From assembly GCF_030758975.1 (NCBI RefSeq), contig NZ_CP132359.1, positions 3,075,366 to 3,139,365 on the forward strand: 64,000 bases of DNA, in the 5' to 3' direction. Position numbers and translations under genes: made by a program. This stretch comes from Bosea beijingensis. GTDB taxonomy: Bacteria; Pseudomonadota; Alphaproteobacteria; Rhizobiales; Beijerinckiaceae. Below, piece by piece: positions 25,054 through 33,330 of this stretch. The first letter of the stretch is position 1; each line of letters starts with the position of its first letter. Under the pieces are notes generated by a model. The model saw only the letters and a program-made list of their open reading frames with translations. It did not search any database and had not been told where the DNA came from.

Positions 25054-25056
25054 GGA
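25038..25056. repeat. Right attachment site (attR core) within tRNA-Arg
   Basis: Identical to 5350-5368 over 19 bases and oriented the same way. The core is the tRNA 3' end, so integration regenerates a functional tRNA. Confidence 0.85.
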
Positions 25057-25116
25057 TTCGAACCTCTGACCCTCAGATTCGTAGTCTGATGCTCTATCCA
25101 GCTGAGCTACGGGCGC
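25040..25116 (-). tRNA. tRNA-Arg (anticodon ACG)
   Basis: The reverse complement folds as a full cloverleaf of 77 bases with encoded CCA. The acceptor pairs GCGCCCG with CGGGCGC, the D arm is GCTC-AGCTGGATA-GAGC, the anticodon stem TCAGA/TCTGA closes the loop CTACGAA (anticodon ACG), and the T arm is AGAGG-TTCGAAT-CCTTT. ACG is read with inosine and is an essential arginine tRNA, which explains why the integrated copy is kept intact. Confidence 0.97.
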
Positions 25117-25375
25117 GTCTCAGAGCGTCATGACGCGTTGCGTCCGGCCTGATGACGGGGGAGATAGCCGGTCCGTTTTGTCTTGGCAACCCTCAAAATC
25201 GAGAAGTCATCGAATTGTTGTGAGCGCGTACGGAGACGACTCCGGCCGACGCCGTAGAAGCCGGGTATCGATCTGTCGCCCCGGCGCGACGATCAACGCG
25301 CATCCCGGCTCGGCCGGGATGCGCGCGCTGCAAGCGGCCGCCTCGGACGGCCTTGTCGATGCCGGTAGTGCCGGA

Positions 25376-25585
25376 TCAGCGCGTCGCGCGTCGCGTCGCA
25401 CGCACGACTGAGGGGCCGGAGACGGCGCCGGCAGCGCCGCCGACGACTGCGCCCACCGGGCCGGCCACGACCGCGCCGGTTCCGGCGCCGACGGCAGCGC
25501 CGCCGATACGTTGTTCCACCGTGTTGCCGCAGGCGCCGAGCATCAGCGTCATGGCGAGGGTCGAGAGAAGCAGGGGCAGGCGCAT
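25376..25585 (-). CDS. Small glycine-zipper lipoprotein
   Basis: A 69-residue protein. A signal peptide with lipobox is clear (MRLPLLLSTLAMTLMLGAC), so the mature chain starts at Cys19 and is lipid-anchored. The mature part is a glycine-zipper (IGGAAVGAGTGAVVAGPVGAVVGGAAGAV), as in YMGG/OmpA-associated small lipoproteins, followed by a short basic tail. ATG 25585 is chosen over the longer frame because it gives a proper signal sequence. It is the first chromosomal gene right of the island. The envelope role is not defined further. Confidence 0.8.
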   Translation of the reverse strand: MRLPLLLSTLAMTLMLGACGNTVEQRIGGAAVGAGTGAVVAGPVGAVVGGAAGAVSGPSVVRATRRATR

Positions 25586-25829
25586 GGATGGTCTCCGTGT
25601 GAGCGAGGATCTAAACGCCATTCTGTCGCTCAGGTTCCCATGGTGCAAAAGCGGATTTCCTGCGGAGCGGATCGCGATCCCACTTGCGATCCACGGAAAA
25701 ATCCGTATACAGCCGGCATCGCATCAGTCGCACCATTGCATGGGCGGGGAGAACCGTTGAGGTTCGCGTCGCAGACTGAAGGTTTTTGACCGGCCCATCT
25801 CACACGGGCGGGCCGATGGAGTTGAGACG

Positions 25830-25955
25830 ATGAAGATCCGTAATTCGCTGAAGTCGCTGCGTGCGCGTCATCGCGACAACCAGCTCGTGCGCCGCAAGGG
25901 CCGCGTCTACATCATCAACAAGGTCCAGAAGCGCTTCAAGGCGCGTCAGGGCTGA
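25830..25955 (+). CDS. rpmJ: 50S ribosomal protein L36
   Basis: A 41-residue protein, [20 protein letters not shown] to FKARQG. It is highly basic and of the long, cysteine-free type typical of alphaproteobacteria, without the four zinc-binding Cys/His residues of the short type. The gene stands alone, as usual in this group. Confidence 0.97.
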   Translation: MKIRNSLKSLRARHRDNQLVRRKGRVYIINKVQKRFKARQG

Positions 25956-26095
25956 GACGTCGCGCGGCTCCTGCCGCGCGGGTGCCTCTGTTGGGATTTT
26001 GAAGAGCGGGACGCCGATGGCGTGCCCGCTCTTTGCGTTGCGCGCTCGCCCGGCTGTGATTTGACGGGGCGGCGGCTCGGGCTAGAGTTGCGGGC

Positions 26096-26749
26096 ATGAT
26101 CCGTTTTCGCATCGCGCCTGCCGTCTTCGCGCTGCTGCTGGGCTTGGCCGGCCCGCTCGCGGTTGGTGAGGCCTTCGCCCAGCCCGTGCCGCCGTCGCGG
26201 CCGGGCACCGTCGCGCCCGATGACAAGGCCGACAATCCGGTCACGCCCAGCACGCCCCAGCGCAGCCCGGCTGCGACGCTGGAGCGGCTGTTCCAGCGCC
26301 TGCACGATGCCGCCACGCAGGAAGAGGCCGAGGGCGTCGCCCGGCTGATCCAGCGGCGCTGGGCCCGCTCCGGCTCCGACACGGCGGACCTGCTGATGAC
26401 CCGTGCCCAGCAGGCGCTGAAGGACAAGCAGAACGAGCTCGCGATCGAACTGCTCGACCGCGTCATCAGCCTGCAGCCGGACTGGGCGGAGGCCTGGAAC
26501 CAGCGCGCCAATGCGCTTTATCTGATGGGCGATTCGATCCGCTCGATGCTCGATATCGGCGAGACGCTGAAGCGTGAGCCGCGCCATTACGGCGCGATGA
26601 TGGGGCTCGGCATGATCCTGCGCCAGCAGGGCGACGACAAGGCCGCGATGAAGGCCTTCCGCAAGGCGCTGGATATCTATCCGCAGTTCGATGCGGTGAA
26701 GAAGGCCGTCGATTCGCTGAAGACGGATGTCGACGGCCGCGACGCCTGA
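26096..26749 (+). CDS. Exported tetratricopeptide-repeat protein
   Basis: A 217-residue protein with a signal peptide (AVFALLLGLAGPLAVGEAFAQ, cleavage after AFA). A proline-rich linker follows, then TPR helices: EAEGVARLIQRRWARSG, then LAIELLDRVISLQPDWAEAWNQRANALYLMGD in two parts, and HYGAMMGLGMILRQQGDDKAAMKAFRKALDIYP. It is probably a periplasmic scaffold or cargo-binding protein. No catalytic domain was seen. It stands alone between rpmJ and the pyruvate kinase gene, convergent with the latter. Confidence 0.85.
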   Translation: MIRFRIAPAVFALLLGLAGPLAVGEAFAQPVPPSRPGTVAPDDKADNPVTPSTPQRSPAATLERLFQRLHDAATQEEAEGVARLIQRRWARSGSDTADLLMTRAQQALKDKQNELAIELLDRVISLQPDWAEAWNQRANALYLMGDSIRSMLDIGETLKREPRHYGAMMGLGMILRQQGDDKAAMKAFRKALDIYPQFDAVKKAVDSLKTDVDGRDA

Positions 26750-26767
26750 GTACCGGAAATCTCGGCC

Positions 26768-26875
26768 GTCATGCGCGGGCTTGGCCCGAGCATCTCATTC
26801 CGGGAGGGGGCTTCTCGACGAGGCCTGACCTGAAGAGATTCTCGGGTCTGCGCTGCGCTTCGCCCTCGAATGACG
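26768..26875. repeat. Dispersed intergenic palindromic repeat
   Basis: A segment with imperfect inverted ends (CGTCATGCGCGGGC at the left, CTCGAATGACG at the right) and an internal GGGTCTGCGCTGCGCTTCGCCC. It lies between convergent genes. The style matches short mobile repeats common in Bosea and related rhizobia and the repeat at 40902-41004. Confidence 0.5.
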
Positions 26876-26883
26876 TTCCGGCC

Positions 26884-28323
26884 TCACGCCTTCTCGACAT
26901 GCTCCTGTGCGACGAAGGCGATGCGGACCATGTTGGTCGCGCCCGGCGTCCCGAAGGGCACGCCCGCGACGACGATGATCCGGTCGCCGAGCTTGGCGTA
27001 ATGCTCGCGCACCGCGAATTTGCAGGCGCGGAAGGCCATGTCGTCGGCGTCGCTGGCATCCTTGGTGACGATGGCATGGACACCCCAGACCAGCGTCAGG
27101 CGCCGCGCCGTGGCGCGGTTGGGGGTCAGCGCGATCACCGTCGAGTTCGGGCGCTCGCGGGCGATGCGGAAGGCGGTCGAGCCCGACGAGGTCCAGGCGC
27201 AGATCGCCTTGAGGTTCAGCGTCTCGGCGATCTCGTGGGACGCCTTGGCGATGGCGTCGGCGCCGGTGGCCTCGGGCTCGTTGCGCTGCGATTCGAGGAT
27301 CGAGCGGTAGACCGCGTCGTTCTCGACCTCCTCGGCGATGCGGTTCATCATCGTCACCGCCTCGACCGGGTACTGGCCGGCGGCGCTCTCGGCCGAGAGC
27401 ATGACGGCGTCGGCGCCTTCGAAGACGGCTGTGGCGACGTCGGAGACTTCGGCGCGGGTCGGCACCGGGCTGGTGATCATGCTCTCGAGCATCTGGGTCG
27501 CGACGACGACCGGCTTGCCCTTGAGGCGGGCCATGCGGGTCAGGCGCTTCTGCGTGCCCGGCACCTTCTCCAGGGGCATCTCGACGCCGAGATCGCCGCG
27601 GGCGACCATGATCGCGTCGGAGGCTTCGATGATCTCCTCCATCCGCGCCACGGCCTGCGGCTTCTCGATCTTGGCGAGCGCCAGCGCGCGGCCGCGCACG
27701 ATCTTGCGCAATTCCGCCATATCCTCGGGCCGCTGCACGAAGGAGAGCGCGATCCAGTCGACACCGACCTCGGCCGCGACCTCGGCATCGGTGCGATCCT
27801 TGTCGGTCATGGCGGAGACGGCGATGGTGGTGTCGGGCAGGCTGACGCCCTTGCGCGAGGAGAGGCGCCCGCCAACCAGAACCTTGGTCATCGCTTCCTT
27901 CGGGGAAGCCTTCTCGACGACGAGGCGCAGTTTGCCGTCGTCGAGGATGAGGTGGTGGCCGGGCTCGAGGGCGCTCAGAATCTCGGGATGGGGGAGGTGG
28001 ACGCGCTTGGCATCGCCGGGGGCGGGATCGGAATCGAGCGTAAATCGCGCGCCCTTTTCCAGCATCACGCCGCCGTCGCCGCCGAACTGGCCGACGCGCA
28101 GCTTCGGGCCCTGCAGGTCGGCGAGGATGCCGACCGGACGACGGAACTTGCCCTCCAGCCCGCGCAGCATCGCGACCTTTTCGCTGAGCGTCTCGCGCTG
28201 GGTATGGCTCATGTTGATGCGGAAGACGTCGACGCCGGCGGCGAACAGCTTTGCGCACATCTCCTCGGTCGCGGAGGCGGGCCCCAGGGTGGCGATGATC
28301 TTGATCCGGCGTTCGCGCTTCAT
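26884..28323 (-). CDS. pyk: Pyruvate kinase
   Basis: Converts phosphoenolpyruvate and ADP to pyruvate and ATP, the last step of glycolysis. At 479 residues it has the usual bacterial length. The N-terminus is KIIATLGPASATEE with FRINMSH (substrate Arg and Asn). The active-site Lys signature is in LALAKIEKPQAVARMEEI, followed by VARGDLGVEMPLEKV. The C-terminal allosteric domain follows. The ATG at 28323 begins directly before the first strand; the longer frame adds nonconserved residues. The gene is monocistronic. Confidence 0.97.
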   Translation of the reverse strand: MKRERRIKIIATLGPASATEEMCAKLFAAGVDVFRINMSHTQRETLSEKVAMLRGLEGKFRRPVGILADLQGPKLRVGQFGGDGGVMLEKGARFTLDSDPAPGDAKRVHLPHPEILSALEPGHHLILDDGKLRLVVEKASPKEAMTKVLVGGRLSSRKGVSLPDTTIAVSAMTDKDRTDAEVAAEVGVDWIALSFVQRPEDMAELRKIVRGRALALAKIEKPQAVARMEEIIEASDAIMVARGDLGVEMPLEKVPGTQKRLTRMARLKGKPVVVATQMLESMITSPVPTRAEVSDVATAVFEGADAVMLSAESAAGQYPVEAVTMMNRIAEEVENDAVYRSILESQRNEPEATGADAIAKASHEIAETLNLKAICAWTSSGSTAFRIARERPNSTVIALTPNRATARRLTLVWGVHAIVTKDASDADDMAFRACKFAVREHYAKLGDRIIVVAGVPFGTPGATNMVRIAFVAQEHVEKA

Positions 28324-28496
28324 TGTTCTTGCCCAGCGGCCGACAAGCCCGTATGGCCCCGGCCGCACCCTTTCGCTCGTTCTGGAGCGCGGTCAGCCCG
28401 TCGCCGGGGCCTCGCTTCCGTTTCTTGTCCGCAAGGTCGGTTGACCCTGCGTCGGTCGTCTACCTTATGCCGAGACTTTCGCCCGGCGTAAGCCGG

Positions 28497-28946
28497 TCAG
28501 GGCCTGGGAGCCGTGCCGCCGCTCGTGTCGGTGAGCTGGATCGTCCAGCTCTTCTGCTCACCGGTATCGACCTCGAAGAAGCCGGCGCGGTCATAACCGC
28601 GGGCAAGGCAATCCTCGATGCCCCGGATCGTGAACTCCTTGTTGCGCACGCACATGACCGATTTGCCGGTCCACTCGCCGCCCTTGTCGTAATCGACGGC
28701 GTGAACGTAGTAGAAGCGCGCCGCCAGCGTGCCGCGCAGCAATGTCTCGCAGCCGCGCGGACTGATGTTCCACCAGCCTTCGGTGATCCAGCCCTGCGCG
28801 TCGCGATAGCCGATCGACACGCCGATGCGGCTCGACGTGGTGTTGCACATGCGCAGGTCCGCCTTCGCCGGCGCCACGCCTCCGAGGAATGCGGCGGCGA
28901 AGAAGGCGAGGGGGAGGATCGTTCGAGGAGAGCCCGGCATTCTCAC
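28497..28946 (-). CDS. DUF1036 family exported protein
   Basis: A 149-residue protein: a signal peptide (LPLAFFAAAFLGGVAPAKA) followed by one DUF1036 domain with its typical start ADLRMCNTTSSRIGVSIGYRD, and GWWNISPRGCETLLRG. Four cysteines in the mature part could form two disulfides. The start shares GTGA with the stop of the glycerate kinase gene upstream, so the two are coupled; an ATG two codons later is an alternative. A periplasmic location is predicted; the function of the family is unknown. Confidence 0.9.
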   Translation of the reverse strand: MRMPGSPRTILPLAFFAAAFLGGVAPAKADLRMCNTTSSRIGVSIGYRDAQGWITEGWWNISPRGCETLLRGTLAARFYYVHAVDYDKGGEWTGKSVMCVRNKEFTIRGIEDCLARGYDRAGFFEVDTGEQKSWTIQLTDTSGGTAPRP

Positions 28947-30217
28947 GGTTCGATCAGGATCACGCGGCAGTCGTTGACATTGGTCAGCGTCGGTCCCGGC
29001 TGCAGCAAATCGCCAAGCGCTTCGAAGAAGCCGGTCGAATCGTTGTCGGCGAGGGATCGGGCGGGATCAAGGCCGATCTCGGCGGCGCGGGTCAAAGTCT
29101 GGGGATCGACAAGCGCGCCGGCCGGGTCTGTCGCCTCGCCGCCGCCGCCATCGGTGCCGTCGGTATCGCCGGAGAGCGCGACGATGCCGGGCTCGCCTGC
29201 GAGTGCGATCGCCAGCGCCAGCGCATATTCCTGGTTGGGGCCGCCGCGGCCGGAGCCGAGCAGGGTCACGGTGAGCTCGCCGCCGGAGAGGATCGCCGCG
29301 CGCTTGCCTTCGCGCTTCAGGCGCCGGGCGAGATCGGCATGAGCGGCAGCGACATCGCGTGCCTCGCCTTCGAGATCGGCGCCGAGGTCATGCACAGCAT
29401 AGCCGGCGGCTTCCGCAACGGCACGGGCCGCCGCCAGCGCGTCGGCCGGGCGGGCGATGATGCGGTACTCGCTATTGGCGAAGGCGGGGTGGCCGGGCTT
29501 CGGCGTCTCGTTGCCGGGATCGTCCAGAAGCGCGCGGGCGGCAGGCGGCAGGTCGAGCCCGTAGCGGGCGACGATGGCGCGGGCTTCCGCTGTCGTGCTG
29601 GGATCGGCGACGGTCGGGCCTGAGGCGATCGCGGTGGGCTCGTCGCCGGGGACGTCGGAAATGGCCAACGTCAGCAGTCGCGCCGGGGCGGCGGCCAATG
29701 CGAGCCGGCCGCCCTTGATCCGCGAGAGCCGCTTGCGGACGACATTCATCTCGCCGATCGGCGCGCCGGAGCGCAGCAGCGCCTTGTTGACCGCCTGCTT
29801 CTCGGCAAGTGCGAGGCCGCCGGCCGGGGCGACCCAATTGGCCGAGCCGCCGCCCGAGAGCAGGACGAGCACGAGGTCGTCAGCCGTCGCGGAGGCCGCC
29901 AGCGCCAGCGCCCGCTCGGCGCTGTCGATGCTGCCCTGGTCGGGAACGGGGTGGCCGGCCGCGACCATCGGGATGTGCCGGGTGGGGGCGGTATAGCCGT
30001 GGCGGGCGACGGCATGCCCGAGGAGGCGTTCCGGCGGAAAGCCCTGGTCGAGATAATGCGCCTCGGCCAGCGCGGTCATGCTGCCGGCGGCCTTGCCGGC
30101 TGCGAGCAGGATCAGGTGCCCGGTCGCGGGCGGCGCGGGCAGATGCTGCGGCAGGCTGCCGGCAGGATGGGCACGGGCGACGGCGGCATCGAAAATCGCG
30201 CGGGCGGTTGCGCGCAT
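28943..30217 (-). CDS. Glycerate 2-kinase / hydroxypyruvate reductase family (TtuD-like)
   Basis: A 424-residue protein of the MOFRL-type glycerate kinase family, which phosphorylates D-glycerate, often to 2-phosphoglycerate. Visible blocks are LILLAAGKAAGSM, the catalytic LVLLSGGGSANWVAP, NVVRKRLSRIKGGRLA, and the C-terminal MOFRL domain (SGGELTVTLLGSGRGGPNQEYALALA and SGDTDGTDGGGGEA). ATG 30217 is chosen because the upstream frame is arginine-rich and not conserved in style. It lies two genes upstream of pyruvate kinase on the same strand, which fits use of glycerate through lower glycolysis. Confidence 0.9.
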   Translation of the reverse strand: MRATARAIFDAAVARAHPAGSLPQHLPAPPATGHLILLAAGKAAGSMTALAEAHYLDQGFPPERLLGHAVARHGYTAPTRHIPMVAAGHPVPDQGSIDSAERALALAASATADDLVLVLLSGGGSANWVAPAGGLALAEKQAVNKALLRSGAPIGEMNVVRKRLSRIKGGRLALAAAPARLLTLAISDVPGDEPTAIASGPTVADPSTTAEARAIVARYGLDLPPAARALLDDPGNETPKPGHPAFANSEYRIIARPADALAAARAVAEAAGYAVHDLGADLEGEARDVAAAHADLARRLKREGKRAAILSGGELTVTLLGSGRGGPNQEYALALAIALAGEPGIVALSGDTDGTDGGGGEATDPAGALVDPQTLTRAAEIGLDPARSLADNDSTGFFEALGDLLQPGPTLTNVNDCRVILIEP

Positions 30218-30510
30218 TGTTCCGATTTCGGCGGTGGAATGAGGCACGCCGCGCGGCTCCCTTGCGTCCCGGCCGCTTCGCGGCTCGCTCCTTGTCCCTG
30301 TTGTAGGGTGACTTGGATACGCCGTCATCCATCGCCTGCCGGTCTAGTCATACTTTTCGGGAGAATTGTGCGGCCGGCATCGGCAAGGCGTTCGGCGATG
30401 CGGCATCAGGACTGTTGAGGGCGGCCGGCCATCGGCCAGTTCGGTCTTGACGGGCGCCCCTCATCCGGGCGAACGCTGCCCGCCAATTTCGTACCCGAGA
30501 AGGTTATCAG

Positions 30511-30753
30511 ATGGACGATCCGGTTGCTGGCGACCAGCTCAAGAGCATCGTCGAGCGCATCGAGCGGCTCGAGGAAGAGAAGAAGACGATCGCCGACGAT
30601 ATCAAGGAGGTCTATGCCGAGGCCAAGGGCACCGGCTACGACGTCAAGGTGCTGCGCAAGGTCGTGGCGCTGCGCAAGCGCGACCTCGACGAGCGCAAGG
30701 AAGAGGAAGCGATCCTCGACCTCTACCTGCAGGCGGTGGGCGAGACCGCGTAA
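30511..30753 (+). CDS. gapR: GapR nucleoid-associated protein (DUF2312)
   Basis: An 80-residue protein, nearly all helical. [40 protein letters not shown] and [20 protein letters not shown] are the family blocks. GapR tetramers clamp overtwisted DNA and promote gyrase action ahead of forks and transcription. It is a marker of alphaproteobacteria. A good ribosome site (GAGAAGG) lies before the ATG, and a strong terminator follows at 30775. Confidence 0.96.
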   Translation: MDDPVAGDQLKSIVERIERLEEEKKTIADDIKEVYAEAKGTGYDVKVLRKVVALRKRDLDERKEEEAILDLYLQAVGETA

Positions 30754-30774
30754 GCGGTTTTCCACGCGGACATG

Positions 30775-30810
30775 AAAAAACCCCGCATCGGTTTCCCGAT
30801 GCGGGGTTTT
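30775..30810 (+). terminator. Strong intrinsic terminator
   Basis: CCCCGCATCGG and CCGATGCGGGG pair perfectly around TTT. The stem is flanked by A6 and T5, so it can work in both directions, ending gapR from the left and the nitroreductase gene from the right. Confidence 0.93.
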
Positions 30811-30874
30811 TCGTTGGACAGGAGACTCAACGGCCTCCGGCTGGAGGCCCGCGTCGGGCCTTGCCCGGTCTCTG

Positions 30875-31462
30875 TCAAGCGTGGGTGCGGAAGCGGATCT
30901 CGTCGTCGATGAAGGTCTTTTCCGCGAAGCCGGCCTCGTTGGCGCCGAAAGGCATCTGGGCGGTGAGCTTCCAGGACGACGGAATGTTCCATGCCTTGGC
31001 AGCCTCCGCGTCGACGAGCGGATGATAGTGCTGGAGGCTTGCGCCGATGCCGGCATCGGCCAGCGCGGTCCAAACCGCCAACTGCGCCATGCCGGTCGAA
31101 TGTTCCGACCAGATCGGGAAGTTGTGCGCATAGAGCGGGAAGCTCGTCTGGAGGGCCTGCACGGGCTCCTGATCCTCGTAGAACAGTACCGTTCCGGCGC
31201 CGCTTGCGAAACTATCGATCTTCTTGCTCGTGCCCTCGAAATCGGCCGCGGGCACGACCGCGCGAAGCGCCTCCTTGGTGATGTTCCAGAACTTGTCGCT
31301 CTCCTTCCCGAACAGGATGACCGCGCGGGAGCTCTGCGAATTGAAACTGGAAGGCGACAGGCGGATCGCCTCGCGGATCAGGCCATCCACCTGGGCTTCG
31401 GAAACCGGCAACGTCTTGCCGAGTGCGTATTGCGTGCGGCGCTTCTTGAGTTTGTCGAGCAT
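30875..31462 (-). CDS. Nitroreductase family protein
   Basis: A 195-residue FMN-type oxidoreductase of the Frm2/YdgI-like branch. The N-terminus is KKRRTQYALGKTLPVSEAQV, then IREAIRLSPSSFNSQSSRAVILFG binds the FMN phosphate, and a C-terminal AQMPFGANEAGFAEKTFI block follows. It likely reduces nitro or quinone compounds with NAD(P)H. It is transcribed divergently from a LysR regulator (31650) across a shared 187-base region, so the regulator probably controls it. Confidence 0.92.
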   Translation of the reverse strand: MLDKLKKRRTQYALGKTLPVSEAQVDGLIREAIRLSPSSFNSQSSRAVILFGKESDKFWNITKEALRAVVPAADFEGTSKKIDSFASGAGTVLFYEDQEPVQALQTSFPLYAHNFPIWSEHSTGMAQLAVWTALADAGIGASLQHYHPLVDAEAAKAWNIPSSWKLTAQMPFGANEAGFAEKTFIDDEIRFRTHA

Positions 31463-31649
31463 GGCGTCCTCATCCTTGAATGCGGTTCGCCCGGCAGGAC
31501 GACCGGGCGGGCTCGTTTCTCGAAGCCCGGCTCCGGATCCCCCACCGGCGAAAGCAGGGTTGATCTTTGATGAGGGAGAGGTAGCGGTTCACTTCCTGCA
31601 CCAGAACCCTCATAATGGGAACCAAACTGTTGCTGTGGGAGGAACGCCG

Positions 31650-32594
31650 ATGGCGGAGCTCGACGATATCCGGAGCTTCATCGCCGTGGTCGAGGCCGGT
31701 GGCTTCGGCCGCGCCGCGCAGACGCTGGGGCTGGCGAAGTCGATCGTCAGCCGGCGGGTGAGCCGGCTGGAGGAGGAACTCGGCACGCGCCTGCTCAGCC
31801 GCACGACGCGGGGCGTCGCCGCGACCGAGGCCGGGCTCGAGTTCAAGGCGCGCAGCGAGCGCATCCTGGCGGAGCTGGAGGAGGCGCGGGAGGCGGTGGC
31901 GCAGAGGGCCGGCGGTGTCGCCGGGCGCCTGCGATTGGCCATGCCGATGACCTTCGGCAACCGGCATGTCGCGCCATTGCTCGGCGAGCTCGCGCAGATG
32001 TATCCACGGCTCGAAATAGACGTGCAGGCAAGCGACCGCTATGTCGACCTGATCGGCGAGCGCTTCGACGCCGCGATCCGGATCGGTTCGCTCAAGGATT
32101 CCAGCCTGATCGCCCGGAAGATCGCGCCGGTCCACGCGACCGTCGTGGGCAGCCCGGCCTATTTCGAGCGGCGCGGACGCCCGGCCATTCCCGCCGATCT
32201 CAACGACCATGACTGCCTGCTCTATAGCGGCACGAACGATCAGGACTGGGTGTTCCGCACGGGCAAGCGCTGGATCACGGTCAGACCGCCCGGCCGGATG
32301 CAGTCCGACAGCGGCGACACGCTGCTCTCATGGGCCGTGGCGGGGCTGGGGCTCGCGGTTCTACCGACCTTCATCGCCTCGGACGCGATCCGCTCCGGCG
32401 CGGTCGAGCCGATCCTGCTGGATTATCCGATGCCGACGCGGGCGCTCCATGTCGTGCGCCCGCCCGGCGCCTATGTGCCGGGCAAGGTCCGGGTGCTGAT
32501 CGACCTGCTGGTCGAGCGCTTCGGCGGAACGCCCTATTGGGACCCCTGCCAGATGGCCGCGCATGAACGAGGCCGAGGCTCGACGAGCCGTTGA
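31650..32594 (+). CDS. LysR-family transcriptional regulator
   Basis: A 314-residue protein. The N-terminal winged HTH is ELDDIRSFIAVVEAGGFGRA with AQTLGLAKSIVSRRVSRLEEELG, and the periplasmic-binding-like effector domain starts near residue 90. A GGGAGGAA ribosome site 8 bases upstream fixes ATG 31650; the longer open frame is antisense to the nitroreductase. As a divergently oriented neighbour it probably regulates the nitroreductase gene, and perhaps the GST gene that follows in the same direction after 125 bases. Confidence 0.95.
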   Translation: MAELDDIRSFIAVVEAGGFGRAAQTLGLAKSIVSRRVSRLEEELGTRLLSRTTRGVAATEAGLEFKARSERILAELEEAREAVAQRAGGVAGRLRLAMPMTFGNRHVAPLLGELAQMYPRLEIDVQASDRYVDLIGERFDAAIRIGSLKDSSLIARKIAPVHATVVGSPAYFERRGRPAIPADLNDHDCLLYSGTNDQDWVFRTGKRWITVRPPGRMQSDSGDTLLSWAVAGLGLAVLPTFIASDAIRSGAVEPILLDYPMPTRALHVVRPPGAYVPGKVRVLIDLLVERFGGTPYWDPCQMAAHERGRGSTSR

Positions 32595-32719
32595 GCGCCC
32601 AGCTCACGCCCACCCCGAAGCCTGAGCATCAAGCGGCGTGATCCTGCGCATCACGTGAATTCGCGTGGCTTTGCGGCCTGGCTTCGGCACTCTCCCGCCG
32701 TCTTGAAACGGAGGTCGCG

Positions 32720-33328
32720 ATGCTACTCGTGGGAATGCTGGATAGCCCCTATGTCCGCCGTGCGGCGATCACCGGGACCTTGCTGGAGGTGCCGTTCGAG
32801 CATCGCTCGGTCTCGGTGTTCCGGCACATGGCCGAATTCCAGGCGATCAACCCGCTGATCAAGGCGCCGACGCTGGTCACGGATGACGGCATCGCCATCA
32901 GCGAATCCCTGCTGATTATCCAGCATTTCGAGGATGTCGCGGGACGTTCGCTACGCCCGCTCGAAGGCGTGGCGCGGCGGCGCGATCTGGCGCTGACCGG
33001 TATCGGCATCGTCGCCGCCGACAAAGCGGTCTCGATCGAATACGAGCGCAAGCGGCCCGAGGCGCAGCGCTACACGCCCTGGCAGGAGCGCATCGTCGCC
33101 CAGTTGCATGTCGCGCTCGACCTGCTCGATGCGGCGGCGAAGGAGGGCGAATTGACCGCAGGACCGGAACTCCTGCCGAGCGATATCGCTGCCGCCATCG
33201 CCTGGGGCTTCTGCCGTTTCGTGATCCCGGAATTCGCGCCGGAGGAGCGCTGGCCGGCTCTGGCCGGACAGGCGCGCGCCTGCGAGGCGCTCGACGTGTT
33301 CAAGGCCTGGCCGATAGACCGGGAATAA
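32720..33328 (+). CDS. Glutathione S-transferase family protein
   Basis: A 202-residue protein. The thioredoxin-like N-terminus is LLVGMLDSPYVRRAAITGTLL with a Ser in the active-site position; cis-Pro is at KAPTLVTDDG and glutathione contact is ISESLLII. The C-terminal helical domain follows (RDLALTGIGIVAADKAVSIEY). The ribosome site is GGAGG. It conjugates or reduces electrophiles with glutathione, and the link to the nitroreductase next door suggests xenobiotic handling. Substrate unknown. Confidence 0.92.
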   Translation: MLLVGMLDSPYVRRAAITGTLLEVPFEHRSVSVFRHMAEFQAINPLIKAPTLVTDDGIAISESLLIIQHFEDVAGRSLRPLEGVARRRDLALTGIGIVAADKAVSIEYERKRPEAQRYTPWQERIVAQLHVALDLLDAAAKEGELTAGPELLPSDIAAAIAWGFCRFVIPEFAPEERWPALAGQARACEALDVFKAWPIDRE

Positions 33329-33330
33329 GC

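Larger units (their letters stand above)
5350..25056. mobile_element. Integrated genomic island at tRNA-Arg(ACG), about 19.7 kb
   Basis: Bounded by a 19-bp direct repeat of the tRNA-Arg 3' end. It carries a tyrosine recombinase at each end (5510-6778 and 23785-24960), a serine recombinase (7418-7996), a helicase-primase replication-type protein, and a cargo of DNA-modifying, DNA-cleaving and GTPase genes. Base composition is lower in GC and less uniform than in the flanking core genes. No conjugation genes (relaxase, coupling protein, type IV secretion) were seen, so it is at most mobilisable with outside help. Chromosomal genes resume immediately outside both repeats. Confidence 0.85.

Noticed and set aside
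5350..25056. Complete prophage or conjugative element
   Set aside because: No capsid, portal, terminase or tail genes, and no relaxase or type IV secretion genes were recognised in the island.
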